From Pelagivirga sediminicola (GTDB lineage: Bacteria > Pseudomonadota > Alphaproteobacteria > Rhodobacterales > Rhodobacteraceae): 64,000 bases of DNA. This document shows, in pieces, positions 63,114-64,000 of the stretch. Where the stretch lies: contig NZ_QCYH01000006.1 in NCBI RefSeq assembly GCF_003072125.1, positions 62,001 through 126,000 of the forward strand, given 5' to 3'. Each line of letters opens with the position of its first letter. The first letter of the stretch is position 1. The notes under the pieces are model-generated. The model was given only the letters and a program-made list of their open reading frames with translations, made no database searches and was not told the DNA's origin. A program made the position numbers and the translations under genes.

Positions 63114-64000
63114 CTAACCCGCGCGCGTGACGATCTGCGAGGTCGCTTCGAGCGTGCGGTGCACCGGGCATCTGTCGGCGATCTCCAGCAGGCGCGCGCG
63201 CTGATCGTCGCTCAGATCGCCCTCTATGTAGACGACGCGCGTGAACTGATCGACCTTGGCGGGGCTGGCGTCGCCCGCGTCCTGCGCATGGACCTTGTCA
63301 TGGCACACATCGACGCGCACGTGATCGAGCGGCCACTCCTTGCGCCGCGCATACATGCGGATCGTCATGGACGTGCAGGCGCCAAGCCCCGCCGACAGAA
63401 AGCCATAGGGCGACATGCCGCTATCGGTGCCGCCATAGGCCAGCGGCTCGTCCGCGAGCGCGTGATGGCGCGGGCCGGAGTTGATGTCCTGCAAGAAACC
63501 CTCCGCGTCCGCCTCGGTCACGCGCACGACGCCTTCGGGCGCGCCGGGGGGCGGGGCGGGTTTTTGCAGGTCCAGATAGCGCGTGGCCCATGTGGCGATG
63601 ACCTCGGCGGCATATTCGGCGTCGCTGGCGCGGGTGATCAGGTGGTCGGCATCGCCCAGAGTGACAAAGCTTTTGGGGTGTTTCGCGGCGACAAAGATGC
63701 GCGCGGCATTGTCGATGCCGACCACCGCGTCGCGGGGCGCGTGCAGCACCAGCAGCGCGGCCTTAAGCCCCGCGATCTCGGGCGCCAGCGCCTCGCCCTT
63801 GACGTCCTCGACAAAGGCCCGGCCGATGCGCACCGGCTGGCCGCCCAGATTGACCTCGGCGGCGCCATGAGCCGCGATCTCGTCCAGCGCGCCCTCGAAG
63901 TTGCGCGTGACATGGCCCGGATCGAAGGGCGCGCCGATGGTGGCAACCGCGCGCACCGACGGGATTCGGCGCGCCACGCGCAGCACCGCCGCGCCGCCGA
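63114..64000 (-). CDS. alpha/beta hydrolase-OsmC fusion protein, 5' part outside the window
   Basis: The frame is open to the window edge, so the N-terminus (including the nucleophile elbow, ending in GGAAVL at the edge) is cut. About 295 residues are visible: the second half of an alpha/beta hydrolase (LLVLHAPRDAVVGIDNAARIF, then GDADHLI with the catalytic His) and then an OsmC domain (about from GVVRVTEADAEG). The OsmC peroxidatic Cys is in LGACTSMTIRMYA and the second Cys in DRCPVHRTLEA. OsmC/Ohr proteins reduce organic hydroperoxides. Such fusions are known in bacteria, function unproven. Confidence 0.88.
   Translation of the reverse strand, partial: GGAAVLRVARRIPSVRAVATIGAPFDPGHVTRNFEGALDEIAAHGAAEVNLGGQPVRIGRAFVEDVKGEALAPEIAGLKAALLVLHAPRDAVVGIDNAARIFVAAKHPKSFVTLGDADHLITRASDAEYAAEVIATWATRYLDLQKPAPPPGAPEGVVRVTEADAEGFLQDINSGPRHHALADEPLAYGGTDSGMSPYGFLSAGLGACTSMTIRMYARRKEWPLDHVRVDVCHDKVHAQDAGDASPAKVDQFTRVVYIEGDLSDDQRARLLEIADRCPVHRTLEATSQIVTRAG

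Overview
The window is high-G+C chromosomal DNA from an alphaproteobacterium, most likely the Rhodobacteraceae/Roseobacter lineage. The evidence is gene content and order: tamA-tamB, uvrC-pgsA-moaD-moaE, ftsK-lolA, tsaD next to hemD and a Mic60-like gene, yajC-secDF with ccmABCDG, acnA beside a DUF1223 gene, hspQ, and dimethylglycine-dehydrogenase-type flavoproteins. No insertion sequence, prophage, CRISPR array or rRNA operon was seen. There is one tRNA gene, tRNA-Thr(CGT), on the minus strand.

Layout. 1-6014: the end of tamA, tamB (with three tandem 66-residue repeats) and a CoxG-like gene, convergent with a flavin amine oxidase. 7380-11883: an ABC-2 exporter pair, an S49 peptidase, a 56-residue membrane zinc-ribbon protein, a CaCA antiporter and a pteridine-reductase-like SDR. 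11884-12184: an AT-rich spacer with a perfect DnaA box and a palindrome. 12185-15476: uvrC, pgsA, moaD and moaE. 15515-23616: a UbiH-type hydroxylase, an amidase, ftsK, lolA, a two-hairpin repeat element, a lipoprotein transglycosylase and hspQ. 23634-26958: a gamma-glutamyltransferase, an RsbW/STAS switch pair and a free-methionine-R-sulfoxide reductase.

27047-33404 is the most coherent accessory module. A cupin-type XRE regulator sits behind a set of GTGAAATT/AATTTCAC sites. It is followed by a GFA-family protein, two large FAD-GcvT oxidoreductases and a small FMN-type protein, tightly spaced on one strand. This looks like a regulated catabolic unit for an N-methylated compound, with one-carbon units passed to folate and possibly formaldehyde handled by the GFA protein. 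The substrate cannot be read from sequence.

33454-39802: an RluA synthase; then on the minus strand a small envelope-type operon (GT25, GT2 and a kinase-like protein with an acyl-CoA-ligase-like tail) and an aldehyde dehydrogenase; then a 1-Cys peroxiredoxin and a second lipoprotein transglycosylase. 39801-40131 is a structured non-coding region with a perfect 22-bp palindrome, a possible promoter and a strong terminator, and is a candidate small-RNA locus. 40132-46516: an exported unknown, EVE, YciI, tsaD, hemD, a Mic60-like gene and a HemY-N protein. 46926-55312: an alcohol dehydrogenase, a cupin, then a long unit yajC-secDF (SecD and SecF fused), tauE-like, Mth938-like and ccmABCDG, ending at a bidirectional terminator shared with acnA. 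58504-64000: DUF1223, an LpxL-like acyltransferase with an altered HX4D motif, an isolated divergent fliG, a 52-residue secreted Cys protein, purB and the C-terminal part of a hydrolase-OsmC fusion cut by the window edge.
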